Assembly: GCF_025147465.1 (NCBI RefSeq)
Contig: NZ_JALXOZ010000005.1
Location: 1-64,000, forward strand
Reading direction: 5' to 3'
DNA: 64,000 nt
Source of the DNA: Dermabacter sp. p3-SID358
GTDB taxonomy: Bacteria; Actinomycetota; Actinomycetes; Actinomycetales; Dermabacteraceae
The notes under the pieces were generated by a model. The model was given only the letters and a program-made list of their open reading frames with translations, ran no database searches and was not told the DNA's origin. The first letter of the stretch is position 1. Each line of letters starts with the position of its first letter. The position numbers and the translations under genes were made by a program. Shown piece by piece: positions 9,460-17,158 of the stretch.

Positions 9460-9759
9460 TTAGTCGGGTACAACTTCTAGATGCCGCTTCGGCTTACTGC
9501 CCTCGGTGCTCTCAGGCGTGTCGCCGTCACCGTTCTCAGGTGTATCGCTGTCCCCTTCGGTGCTGGCGGACTTGTCACCGTCCCCTTCGGTGCTGGCGGA
9601 CTTGTCACCGTCGAGATTCACCTCGAACTCTTCGGCATACTTGCGCAACTGCGCAAGGCGCTCCTTTGTCGCTTTGTGTGCACGGCGCGCCTCGTTCACG
9701 GTATCTTTTGCTTGCTGATCATCGCGCAGCGCTGCTGCGTAATCGTCTCTGAAAGACAT
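9460..9759 (-). CDS. Small acidic hypothetical protein with repeated C-terminal linker
   Basis: A 99-residue protein of unknown function. The first half is helical and charged (about residues 12-45, coiled-coil-like). The second half is low-complexity and acidic, with two copies of the decapeptide SASTEGDGDK/SASTEGDSDT and related GDGDTPESTEG stretches, ending KPKRHLEVVPD. The ATG at 9759 is preceded by AAGGAGAA at normal spacing, so the gene looks real. It lies between the relaxase region and the HTH gene on the same strand. Plasmid accessory role is inferred only from position. Confidence 0.6.
   Translation of the reverse strand: MSFRDDYAAALRDDQQAKDTVNEARRAHKATKERLAQLRKYAEEFEVNLDGDKSASTEGDGDKSASTEGDSDTPENGDGDTPESTEGSKPKRHLEVVPD
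9551..9610. repeat. Perfect 30-bp tandem repeat inside the acidic protein gene
   Basis: Two identical in-frame 30-bp units (9551-9580 and 9581-9610) encode the repeated decapeptide with SASTEGDGDK character. Copy-number change here would keep the frame. Confidence 0.9.
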
Positions 9760-9930
9760 GGTTTGTTCTCCTTGGTTGAATGAACTGTTTATTTGGACTC
9801 GGGGCACGACGGTGGAGCGCGCGTGTGTAGTAGCACGGCCATCACCCATCAGCCCTCGCACTCAGTTCAAGACCCAGCCTGACTAGCTGAGCTAAGCGGC
9901 GGGATCTCGTCGTAGGCGGGTTTGTCCGCA

Positions 9931-10239
9931 TTAGTGCTTCACACCGCCCAGCACCGTGACGAGCTGCTGGCGCTGCTCATCTGTCAGTTGGGGCGCTGCA
10001 TTCACGACGGCATCGACGAAGCCGTCGAATAGCTGCGGGGCAGGGCGGCGTGCGGCCGCGAGGTAGGCGTCGAGATCGTCTTGGCGAATCCGATAGGCGG
10101 TGCCGAAACGGTGGAATGAAAGACGGCCCTCTTTAATAGCTTTTCGCAACGTGGACTCGGAGCCGACGCCGAGATCGGCGAGTTCCTGCAGCGTGTAAAA
10201 GCGTGGCGCGACGGCGGTAGTCGTGTCCTTTTCGGACAT
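9931..10239 (-). CDS. Excisionase-like helix-turn-helix protein
   Basis: A 102-residue protein with an N-terminal winged HTH of the HTH_17/excisionase type: FYTLQELADLGVGSESTLRKAIKEGRLSFHRFGTAYRIRQDDLDAYLAA spans about residues 14-62. This arrangement binds DNA and is typical of excisionases and small plasmid or phage regulators. The C-terminal 40 residues are helical and contain TDEQRQQL. It starts at ATG 10239, and its upstream side carries a strong hairpin at 10247-10278 that could be its own operator. It may control plasmid copy number, mobilisation or recombination. Confidence 0.7.
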   Translation of the reverse strand: MSEKDTTTAVAPRFYTLQELADLGVGSESTLRKAIKEGRLSFHRFGTAYRIRQDDLDAYLAAARRPAPQLFDGFVDAVVNAAPQLTDEQRQQLVTVLGGVKH

Positions 10240-10246
10240 AGAAAAA

Positions 10247-10278
10247 CGCTCCTGGGCAGATTGATCTGTCCCGGAGCG
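10247..10278. promoter_or_regulatory. Hairpin/operator candidate upstream of the HTH gene
   Basis: CGCTCCTGGGCAGA pairs with TCTGTCCCGGAGCG around TTGA, with two mismatched positions. It lies directly upstream of the HTH start codon. It may be an autoregulatory operator or a 5'-UTR hairpin. Confidence 0.45.
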
Positions 10279-10685
10279 GGGTGCTTTACCGGCTTGCTAT
10301 TCAGGCGGCTTGGAGTGCCGTGCTCAACTCGCTAGAACGGTGGTCTGCCGTCCCATCGCTTTACGGGAGCGCTTACTCCCTACCTGACCGCTTTTGTGGT
10401 TGGCAATGCCGTTGCCGACCGGTCTATCTCGTCGGAGGAACCGCGCCTATCACGGTCGAGAGGCTGTCTCTTTATGAATTATCCTCGGGGTTATCCCCCG
10501 TATGCGGCTGGCTAAACCAAAAACGAATTAAAACGCCACATACGGTCTGGGGGCCATCGTACGGAACTTATGCGTCGCGCACAATAGCCTGCGACCTAAT
10601 CTTTACGAATCGAACCGAGCACGTTTCTACACGCCACGTGGCACGGCTGGGGTGTTGTGGTGGGGCAGCTGTTGTGTGGCGGCAT
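10279..10685. other. Non-coding region before the duplicated origin-like repeat
   Basis: About 400 bp. A 162-codon plus-strand frame spans it, but its translation is cysteine-rich and without family character, so I do not call it. AT-rich pockets (near 10460-10535) and the word TTGGCAATGCCGTTGCCGACC near 10400, which contains a GGCAAtgccgTTGCC repeat, are visible. Confidence 0.4.
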
Positions 10686-11402
10686 GGTGACACGCAAGGG
10701 GCGCGCCTTTTTGTGACCTGTGACACGTCTATAGTGTGCTCGTTTCGTAGTTTTGACCTCGTTTCGTAATTTGCCGATCAAAATACGAAAAAATTACGAA
10801 ACGCTCTACCTGCGGTTTCGTAGAACTACGAAAATCGGAAAACCAAATTACGAAACACGCGATAACGCTGTGACCTGCACAGACACGTCACATTTCGGGG
10901 ATGTTTCGTAATTTTGCGGCATTTCGACCCAAACCTTTTAAGGGAGAGACACAGACACACATTACGGGCACATGTCTACGACATAGACCGTCCTCATTGA
11001 GGGCACGCTGCAGGGGTTGTAGCTATGTGACACGGCCGGGATGCTGCGTCACGGTGACACGCAAGGGGCGCGCCTTTTTATGACCTGTGACACGTCTGTA
11101 GCGCGCTCGTTTCGTAGTTTTGACCTCGTTTCGTAATTTGCCGATCAAAATACGAAAAAATTACGAAACGCTCTACCTGCGGTTTCGTGATTTCCGCAAA
11201 CGAAAAGAACAAAACTACGAAACACGCGATAACGCTGTGACCTGCATAGACACGTCACATTTCGGGGATGTTTCGTAATTTTGCGGTATTTCGACCCAAA
11301 CCTTTTAAGAGAGAGACACAGACACGCATTGCAGGCACATGTCTACGACACAGAGCGTCCTCGTTGAGGGCACGCTGCAGGGGTTGCAGCTATGTGACAC
11401 GG
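10686..11402. repeat. About 350-bp imperfect tandem duplication
   Basis: The segment 10686-11035 is repeated at 11053-11402 with a constant offset of 367 bp and few differences. Each copy begins GGTGACACGCAAGGGGCGCG, contains a cluster of TTTCGTA/TACGAAA words, the conserved stretch ACCCAAACCTTTTAAG, and ends with a GGGCACGCTGCAGGGGTTG block. No gene lies inside, and there are no transposon ends. One divergent patch (about 10813-10850 versus 11180-11217) sits in the middle. Confidence 0.92.
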
Positions 11403-11595
11403 GACACAATCGCAATCAAGGTGTCTCTTCTTATTTAGATTTTCTTCAAAAAGTGGAAAAATTACGAAACGAAAACCATTTACGCTGCTCAACGTATGTT
11501 TTTGTGTTTCGTAGTTTTGTTCTTTTCGTTTACGAGATTACGAAATGACCCGCAAATACCTACCGTGACCTGCGGTGATGTGTTTCGTATTTTTC
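10740..11595. other. Iteron-like array of TTTCGTA elements (candidate plasmid origin or centromere)
   Basis: At least 16 copies of TTTCGTA or its complement TACGAAA occur in about 850 bp. Examples are near 10743, 10763, 10783, 10793, 10813, 10826, 10848, 10904, then 11109, 11130, 11150, 11160, 11213, 11271 and again near 11461-11590. They occur in both orientations and often with flanking AATT. Dense short repeats beside a plasmid replicase suggest binding sites for a replication initiator or partition protein. Which protein binds them is unknown. Confidence 0.65.
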
Positions 11596-11893
11596 TGCGT
11601 AATTTCACGTCGCCCGAAGCAGACACCCTGCCGTGTGCTTGCTGCAGGGCTGCGGCCGTCCCTCCATGTGGAGCGTCAGTGTCGATGCTGTAACTTAAAC
11701 GTACATACATTTGTGGCGCTCTCGTTACGTGTCTGTGCATTGCCGAGCTCTTTACTGTTGTGTGTGGGCGCGCAGCCGTAGTGTCCGTGCCACTCCGAGT
11801 AGGGCGCGTCGTACCCCAAACCCATGTTCAATTAAATTCCAATCCAGAGAGGTCTTGCACTGTTGCGGTGCGGTTGTCTTCTTTCTCACCGTA

Positions 11894-11923
11894 TTGGACC
11901 CTGCGAAATTAATTGGATACGAT
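11894..11923 (+). promoter_or_regulatory. Candidate promoter of the erm(X) leader transcript
   Basis: TTGGAC (11894-11899) and TACGAT (11918-11923) are separated by 18 bp. The leader-peptide ATG at 11930 follows within seven bases, which implies a leaderless or very short 5' end, as is common in actinobacteria. Confidence 0.5.
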
Positions 11924-11929
11924 AGGCCC

Positions 11930-11977
11930 ATGTTGATTTCAGGTTCCGTTTTCATGCGGCCGCTCACCAGCCGCTAA
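11930..11977 (+). CDS. ermXL: erm(X) leader peptide
   Basis: This 15-codon frame encodes MLISGSVFMRPLTSR and ends 101 bp before erm(X). Leader peptides of this length and beginning (MLISG) are established for erm(X), where macrolide-stalled ribosomes on the leader change mRNA folding and expose the erm start. The sequence after MLISG differs from the leader I recall for the pNG2/Tn5432 version. The following hairpins fit translational or transcriptional attenuation. Confidence 0.8.
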   Translation: MLISGSVFMRPLTSR

Positions 11978-12078
11978 GGCGGTTTTCTCCCTCCCGCAGG
12001 TTAGAAACCGCTCCGGTCCTTTAGCCGGGCGGCCATTTGCCATGCCCGGCTCCGTTTCAACTCCACGGAGCACACCTG
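11978..12078 (+). promoter_or_regulatory. erm(X) attenuator
   Basis: The leader-to-erm(X) interval can form alternative stems. AGCCGGGC (12023-12030) pairs with GCCCGGCT (12044-12051), and CTCCG (12050-12054) pairs with CGGAG (12066-12070), which would hide the GGAG ribosome-binding site of erm(X). CCGCTAAGGCGG at the end of the leader offers a competing stem. This arrangement is the expected switch for macrolide induction. Confidence 0.7.
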
Positions 12079-12933
12079 ATGTCTACATACGGATACGGCC
12101 GTCACGAACATGGCCAAAATTTTCTCACAGACCACAAGATCATCAACTCCATCGTCGATCTTGTAAAACAAACCTCCGGCCCCATCATTGAGATCGGGCC
12201 AGGAAGCGGTGCCCTCACTCACCCGATATCCCACTTGGGGAGGGCAATAACGGCAGTTGAGGTAGACGCAAAACTAGCTGCCAAACTCACAAAAAAGACC
12301 GCCTCGGCGTCGGTCGAAGTGGTCCATGATGATTTCCTCAACTTCCCGTTACCCGCCACTCCCTGCGTCATTGTGGGAAACATTCCCTTTCACCTCACCA
12401 CTGCCATTCTTCGAAAGTTGTTGCATGCGCCGGCATGGACTGCCGCTGTACTCCTCATGCAGTGGGAAGTCGCTCGCCGCCGGGCCGGGGTAGGTGCAAG
12501 CACGATGATGACAGCTCAGTGGTCCCCATGGTTCACGTTTCACCTTGGTTCCCGAGTACCAAGGTCTGCTTTCCGGCCACAGCCAAACGTTGACGGGGGG
12601 ATCTTAGTGATCCGCCGGGTGGGTGACCCGAAGATCCCGATAGAGCAACGCAAAGCCTTTCAGGCGATGGTGCACACCGTTTTCACCGCCCGGGGACGCG
12701 GGATAGGGGAAATTCTCCGAAGGGCAGGGTTGTTTTCATCACGTTCAGAGACACAATCATGGTTGCGCTCGCGAGGAATCGACCCCGCAACCCTACCTCC
12801 CAGATTGCACACCAGCGACTGGATCGATCTCTTCCAGGTGACTGGTTCCTCTTCACCGCGCCATCGGCCCATTTCACAATCGGGAAGTAGTCAACGCCCT
12901 CCTCAACGGAAAAATCGAGGCCGGCGGCGGTAA
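12079..12933 (+). CDS. erm(X): 23S rRNA adenine-N6 methyltransferase Erm(X)
   Basis: This 284-residue enzyme is full length. It dimethylates A2058 of 23S rRNA and gives resistance to macrolides, lincosamides and streptogramin B. Visible motifs are the N-terminal GRHEHGQNFL, the SAM-binding EIGPGSGALT (about residues 37-46) and the catalytic VGNIPFHLTT (about 98-107). The basic C-terminal tail (PPQRKNRGRRR) is typical of Erm(X). I chose the ATG at 12079, not 12037, because GGAG lies 8 bases upstream and the protein starts MSTYGYGRHEHGQ. It follows an intact leader and attenuator, so expression is probably inducible. Such genes are common in coryneform bacteria, often on Tn5432 or plasmids. No IS1249-like transposase is seen here. 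Confidence 0.97.
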   Translation: MSTYGYGRHEHGQNFLTDHKIINSIVDLVKQTSGPIIEIGPGSGALTHPISHLGRAITAVEVDAKLAAKLTKKTASASVEVVHDDFLNFPLPATPCVIVGNIPFHLTTAILRKLLHAPAWTAAVLLMQWEVARRRAGVGASTMMTAQWSPWFTFHLGSRVPRSAFRPQPNVDGGILVIRRVGDPKIPIEQRKAFQAMVHTVFTARGRGIGEILRRAGLFSSRSETQSWLRSRGIDPATLPPRLHTSDWIDLFQVTGSSSPRHRPISQSGSSQRPPQRKNRGRRR

Positions 12934-13156
12934 TCCCCCCACCACCAAAACCGAAATCCACCAGTAGTAGTGAACGACCCATGTTCGTCTACCGTGAGCC
13001 GCGTTATGGCAGTGACGTGTTCTCGTCGGGCACAGTCATAGTTCCCGGCGTTGCCAGCGACAGGGTTCTACACCCAGCAGCGGGACCGATCAAAATCACC
13101 CGCACGGGGAACGACCCTGCTGGTGGTTTCGATTTTGATGAAAGCGAGGAGACATA

Positions 13157-13457
13157 GCCCCTCGCCAACTCCCCGTAGCTGGCGAACATTAGCTCCTGGC
13201 GCTGGCGCTCGTTGGTGAGTTTGCGTGCCACATCGAAAGCCTTATCGACTTCCCGGTCCAAGTTGTTGTGGGCCTTGAGCAGAATTGGGTCCATCGATAA
13301 CGGGTTGTAGTGCTCCGCGAGTGACCGCTGGGGGTGCCGCTCGCGTGCCCGCAGCACCAACTGTCCAGCGTCGATGATTCGCTGCTGCGCCTTCTCATCT
13401 AGTTCACACAGAGCTGGTCCGCAGTTGTAGCTCCCGATGTACTCCGAAAAACGGAAA
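13157..13457 (-). pseudogene. C-terminal fragment of an MmeI-like DNA methyltransferase
   Basis: Reading the minus strand from about 13457, the frame gives EYIGSYNCGPALCELDEKAQ, then residues including RARERHPQRSLAEHYNP and REVDKAFDVARKL, ending near LMFASYGELARG. This matches the extreme C-terminal region of large MmeI/YeeA-type DNA methyltransferases, which are usually 800-1000 residues. Only about 95 residues remain, with no catalytic motifs and no proper start. The frame runs on past the homologous part toward 13004 with unrelated residues. It marks a deletion junction next to erm(X). Confidence 0.65.
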
Positions 13458-13540
13458 AAATAAATAGTGGGGATACATCAACCTTCCACTTTCCATTCTT
13501 CCGGCTCAGAGTATTGAGGGGTCTGGGACCGGGTCCGTAA

Positions 13541-13637
13541 ACCCTTTATGTTTTTCGCGCACAGCGGTTTTTAGCGACGCACCCTATAGGTTTTCCGCAG
13601 AACCTATATGTGTTTCTGTGCACCCCCATATGTTGTC
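13541..13637. repeat. Four short direct repeats, consensus ACCCTATATGTTTTTC
   Basis: Related 16-mers start at 13541 (ACCCTTTATGTTTTTC), 13581 (ACCCTATAGGTTTTCC), 13601 (AACCTATATGTGTTTC) and 13622 (ACCCCCATATGTTGTC). A further relative, ACCCCTATATGTTTGTC, is at about 8608 inside the plasmid hairpin field. They resemble degenerate iterons. No gene lies in 13458-13995. Confidence 0.5.
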
Positions 13638-13701
13638 TGTTTCTAGCGGTATTTCGTTGTACTTTGCGCATCGAATAGTTATTTATCGACGACACTCCGT
13701 G

Positions 13702-13722
13702 GAGTTCCGGTTTAACGTGTAA
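13702..13722 (+). repeat. Module-border repeat, copy A
   Basis: This 21-bp copy of the border motif starts GAGTTCCGGTTTAACGTG. With the preceding GTG it reads VEFRFNV-stop at the end of a short open frame (HSVEFRFNV). It lies left of the cadmium module. Confidence 0.7.
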
Positions 13723-13995
13723 CGCGAGGCGTTAATGACGTTTCGCGTTACTGGGGGGTAGGTTGAAGAGCGCTGTCTCTAACTCCGGTTTTCGTTCGGC
13801 CTCGGTCCGTTCCGCTACCTCGTGTGAAGAATCTGCAAGCGATATCGGGCCGTTGAACTATTAGGTTCACCCACAGTTCCCGTGCCTGCACGCATCGAGA
13901 AGGACCAGGTGGTGAACTCGAATGACTCGCCTGGTCCAACGCGTGTGTGCGCTCGGCGCGTGGTTTAACCCTTATAAGACTTGCCGGTCACAGTC

Positions 13996-15888
13996 TCAGC
14001 GTGTCGCTCGTGCAGCCCGCAGGCCGTTCAAAATCACGATGACTTCGGCGACCTCGTGAACCAACACGACGGCGGCCAGGCCCAGCACGCCGCTGATCGC
14101 CAGCGGCATCAACACGATGATGATGGCCAGAGACAGCACGATGTTTTGGTTGATGATCCTGCTGCCTCGGCGGGCGTGCTGCAGCGCCTTCGGGATTAGC
14201 CGGAGGTCGTGGCCGGTGAAGGCGACGTCAGCGGACTCGATCGCGGCGTCAGAGCCAGTCGCTCCCATCGCTATGCCCACCGTAGCGCCCGCCAGTGCCG
14301 GCGCGTCGTTGATGCCGTCGCCGATCATCGCTGTCGGCGTCTTAGAGGAGAACTCGGCGACGATGCTTGCCTTGTCCTCCGGGCGCAGCTCAGCGCGCAC
14401 GTCGTCGATTCCGGCGATTTCAGCCAGCGCCCGGGCGGTGCGAGTGTTGTCGCCGGTGAGCATGCTTACTTCCACGCCGTTGGCGTGCAGGGCCTGCACG
14501 GCTTCGGGCACCTCGGGCCGCAACTCGTCGCGGACCCCGATCGCCCCGGCGAGAGCGTCATCGACGGTGACCAGGACGCAGGTCTGGCCCTCGGACTCCA
14601 TGCGCTCAACGTCCGCTTTCAGTGGCCCGGCGTCGATCCATCGGGGGCTGCCCACAAGTACCCGTCGACCTTCGACGGTGCCGCCGATGCCATGCCCAGC
14701 TTCCTCGCTGATGTCCGAGGCGGTGGGCGCTTCGGGCACCGCTGCCGCGATCGCCGCGGCAAGGGGGTGCGTCGATTGCTGCTCAACTGCCGCCGCGAAG
14801 GAAAGCACCTGCGTCCGATCGAATCCGTCTGCCGGGATCACTCCGGTAACCTCAGGCTGGTTGCGGGTAAGGGTTCCGGTTTTGTCCACTGCCAGGTGAC
14901 GGATGCCGCCGAGTCTCTCGAACGCCGCGCCAGACTTGATGACCACTCCGAACTGGCTGGCTGCGCCGATCGCGGCCACGACCGTCAGCGGCACGGAGAT
15001 TGCCAGCGCGCATGGCGACGCCGCGACCAGGACCACCAGTGCACGGGTGATCCACGTCTCGGGGTCACCGAGCACCGAGCCGATCACACCGACCAGCACC
15101 GCCAGGATCATCACCCCGGGCACTAGGGGTTGGGCAATTCGGTCGGCGATCCGGGCGCGGTCACCCTTCTCCGCCTGCGCCTGCTCGACGAGGTCGACGA
15201 GTGTGGTCAGCGAGTTGTCCGTTCCAGCTGCGGTCGTCTCGACCTCCAGCACACCGGCGGAGTTGATCGCTCCCGCGGGTACCTCGTCGCCGGGCGCAAC
15301 CTCCTCCGGAATGGATTCTCCGGTGATCGCTGAGGTGTCAAGGCTGGAGCGTCCAGACCGAATGATGCCGTCCGTGGCGATCCGCTCCCCGGGGCGTACG
15401 ACCATAAGCTCGCCAACCTCAAGATCCTTCGCAGCGACCTCGGCCGTCGTACCGTCGCGCAGCACGGTCGCGGTCTGCGGTACCAGCTTCAACAGTGCCC
15501 GCAGTCCGCCTTGGGCCCGGTCCATCGCCTTGTCTTCAAGCGCCTCGGCGATCGAGTACAGGAACGCCAGCGCCGCGGCCTCTCCGACGAAACCAAGGAT
15601 CACCGCGCCGACCGCGCTGATCGTCATCAGCAATCCAATGCCGAGCTTGCGCTTCGTGACAAGGTTCCGGATCGCTCCAGGTGCGAACGTGTACGCGCCC
15701 AACGCCAGGCCAAGCCAATACAGAACCGTTGCGGGCGTCTCCAAGTCGGACCAGTCCAGCGCCAGTCCTGTAATGAGGGCTACGCCGGAGAAGATCGGTA
15801 GCAGTAGCTCGGGGTCCTTCCACCATGGCCGATCGAGCTCTTCGATCTCCGTGGCGGGTTCGTGTTCGCATCCACATGCTGAACTCAT
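13996..15888 (-). CDS. cadA: Cadmium/lead/zinc-type P1B ATPase (CadA-like, SPC motif)
   Basis: This 630-residue heavy-metal P-type ATPase has no N-terminal HMA domain, only a Cys-rich MSSACGCEHE start that may bind metal. The membrane metal motif is SPCAL (near residue 292) in place of CPC. DKTGT is near 335, a THPLA motif lies in the N-domain and GDGIND is near 522. The last membrane helix carries VLVHEVAEVIVILNG. SPC motifs occur in P1B ATPases for divalent metals. The ATG at 15888 overlaps the regulator stop by four bases (ATGA), so the two genes are translationally coupled. The CmtR-like partner argues for Cd/Pb efflux. Exact specificity is not proven. Confidence 0.9.
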   Translation of the reverse strand: MSSACGCEHEPATEIEELDRPWWKDPELLLPIFSGVALITGLALDWSDLETPATVLYWLGLALGAYTFAPGAIRNLVTKRKLGIGLLMTISAVGAVILGFVGEAAALAFLYSIAEALEDKAMDRAQGGLRALLKLVPQTATVLRDGTTAEVAAKDLEVGELMVVRPGERIATDGIIRSGRSSLDTSAITGESIPEEVAPGDEVPAGAINSAGVLEVETTAAGTDNSLTTLVDLVEQAQAEKGDRARIADRIAQPLVPGVMILAVLVGVIGSVLGDPETWITRALVVLVAASPCALAISVPLTVVAAIGAASQFGVVIKSGAAFERLGGIRHLAVDKTGTLTRNQPEVTGVIPADGFDRTQVLSFAAAVEQQSTHPLAAAIAAAVPEAPTASDISEEAGHGIGGTVEGRRVLVGSPRWIDAGPLKADVERMESEGQTCVLVTVDDALAGAIGVRDELRPEVPEAVQALHANGVEVSMLTGDNTRTARALAEIAGIDDVRAELRPEDKASIVAEFSSKTPTAMIGDGINDAPALAGATVGIAMGATGSDAAIESADVAFTGHDLRLIPKALQHARRGSRIINQNIVLSLAIIIVLMPLAISGVLGLAAVVLVHEVAEVIVILNGLRAARATR

Positions 15889-16244
15889 GCGTCCGTTCCT
15901 TTCTCGCCGCAGCCGGGCACCGAGCACTCAGTGTCGATGCATGGGGCGTTTTCGTCGACGGCCAGCGTCGCGTTGACCAGCCCGTTGAGCGCTGCCGCGA
16001 GATGCGGGTCGGCAATTTCGTAGCGGGTCTTACGGCCCTCCGGCTCAGCGACGACGATGCCGCAATCGCGTAGGCAGGACAGGTGGTTCGAGACGTTCGA
16101 GCGGGTCAGATCCAAGCTTTGCGAAATCTCGGCCGGGTAGCCCGGACCGTCGAGTAGGGTCATCAGGATTCGGGAGCGCGTCGGATCAGCCATGGCCCGG
16201 CCGAGCCGGTTCATGACGTCGAGGCGCGAAGCAATAGTCAGCAT
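15885..16244 (-). CDS. cmtR: CmtR-like Cd/Pb-sensing ArsR-family repressor
   Basis: A 119-residue ArsR/SmtB winged-helix repressor. The recognition region LTRSNVSNHLSCLRDCG contains the two cysteines (SCLRDC) that in mycobacterial CmtR bind Cd(II) and Pb(II), and a third Cys follows in NAPCIDTEC near residue 102. Extra C-terminal cysteines (TECSVPGC) are present. Such proteins repress the efflux operon and release DNA on metal binding. The start MLTIASRLDVMNRLGRA aligns with mycobacterial CmtR. The ATG lies only a few bases after a -10-like TATTGT, so the mRNA is probably leaderless. The gene is first in the operon with cadA. Confidence 0.9.
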   Translation of the reverse strand: MLTIASRLDVMNRLGRAMADPTRSRILMTLLDGPGYPAEISQSLDLTRSNVSNHLSCLRDCGIVVAEPEGRKTRYEIADPHLAAALNGLVNATLAVDENAPCIDTECSVPGCGEKGTDA

Positions 16245-16291
16245 GTGCTAAACAATACAACAGGTGCTGAACTATTCAAAATGCACTGAAC
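16245..16291 (-). promoter_or_regulatory. cmtR-cadA promoter with three direct repeats
   Basis: On the minus strand the words GTTCAGTGCA, GTTCAGCACC and GTTTAGCACA recur with a spacing of about 19 bp, ending at the cmtR start codon. A TTGAAT and a TATTGT give plausible -35 and -10 elements. The repeats are the likely binding sites of the repressor. The rest up to 16440 shows nothing else. Confidence 0.55.
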
Positions 16292-16439
16292 TGACAGTTA
16301 CGCGAAGGTCCTGCGACCTGCAGGAATTACTCGATGGGATAGCAGATGACTGATCCTTTGTGGTTCGGCTGCCACCCAACGCGGGAGCGACGTGGGCGGC
16401 GAGGTTCTCGAGAAAGTAACTTTGCAACTACATACCGTC

Positions 16440-16460
16440 GAGTTCCGGTTCAATGTGTAG
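16440..16460 (+). repeat. Module-border repeat, copy B
   Basis: The 21 bp begin GAGTTCCGGTTCAATGTG. In frame they read VEFRFNV-stop after LQLHT. The copy ends exactly where the stop codon of the minus-strand VOC gene begins (16461) and is followed by CTAGG, as in copy C. Confidence 0.75.
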
Positions 16461-16811
16461 CTAGGCCTCGGGGCTGCCCACACAGAACTCGTTGCCCTCT
16501 GGGTCCTGCATGATGGTCCACACCAATCCCGGTGCTTCGTGGGTGCCGAGTTCGGTGGCGCCCAAGCCTTTGAGGCGCTCTACTAAGGATTCGCGCTCCG
16601 GCCCGCCAACGTCGATATGCATGCGGTTCTTGCCAGGCGTGGGATCGTCAACGCGCTGAAACCCTAGCGCTGGCGTGGAATCAACCATCACGAAATCGCC
16701 GTAATCCGCGGCGATTTTGCAACCGGTTGCGGCGGACCAAAACTCGGCGAGCTTTGAGGGATCGTGGCAGTCGAAAGTGATCTGGCGGATCGTGAATTTG
16801 GCGTCGCTCAT
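16461..16811 (-). CDS. VOC-family (glyoxalase-fold) protein, copy 1
   Basis: A 116-residue single-domain VOC protein, as used in glyoxalases, bleomycin-type binding proteins and fosfomycin enzymes. Motifs include ITFDCHDPSKLAEFWSAATG near the N-terminus, DSTPALGFQRV, NRMHIDV (a metal-ligand-type His) and the end DPEGNEFCVGSPEA. The start could be MSDAKF (16811) or MET nine bases earlier. The substrate is unknown. A close paralogue lies at 37031-37384 on the same strand, and between them are 20 kb of metal and iron genes. Confidence 0.85.
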   Translation of the reverse strand: MSDAKFTIRQITFDCHDPSKLAEFWSAATGCKIAADYGDFVMVDSTPALGFQRVDDPTPGKNRMHIDVGGPERESLVERLKGLGATELGTHEAPGLVWTIMQDPEGNEFCVGSPEA

Positions 16812-16913
16812 GGTTTCCATTGTGAGGATGGGATCTGACACTCGCAATACCCTGGCGAGCGCATGATCGTTGCATCCAGTAAGAACGCCGGGTTTCTTTG
16901 GAGCTATTTGTGA

Positions 16914-17156
16914 TTAGTCGAGCAAGGCGCGGTACTGTTTGCGCGCCTTCATAGAGTGAATGATCGTTTCGGTGTCATCATCCCAGATGAGTACGACGAT
17001 TTCGAGTAGTCTCATTGAGCCGTCGAACCCGAGGCGCAGCTCCCTTTGAGGATGTTCCTCGTCGAGCGGGGTCTTAAAAACACAGCCTGAAGTCGCGGCA
17101 GTAACTGAGTCGTCTGGCTTGATGCCATGTTTCGTGGCGCTCCGGCGTACGTCCAT
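16914..17156 (-). CDS. BrnT-like toxin of a type II toxin-antitoxin pair
   Basis: An 80-residue protein with BrnT/RelE-like layout: TKHGIKPDDSVTAAT (like the KHG..FEEA element), VFKTPLDEEHPQRELRLGFD, then a core strand with IHSMKARKQYRALL matching the ISARKA..R region. BrnT toxins are ribonucleases. The ATG at 17156 is 2 bp after the stop codon of the upstream antitoxin, so the pair forms one operon. The order is antitoxin first. Assignment rests on motif pattern and pairing only. Confidence 0.65.
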   Translation of the reverse strand: MDVRRSATKHGIKPDDSVTAATSGCVFKTPLDEEHPQRELRLGFDGSMRLLEIVVLIWDDDTETIIHSMKARKQYRALLD

Positions 17157-17158
17157 TT

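Noticed and set aside
10281..10769. 162-codon plus-strand frame before the iteron duplication
   Set aside because: Cys- and Trp-rich translation without family pattern; it runs into non-coding repeats.
10686..11402. Reading the duplicated segment as an insertion sequence or CRISPR
   Set aside because: No transposase, no terminal inverted repeats, and the units are two long copies, not regular short repeats with spacers.
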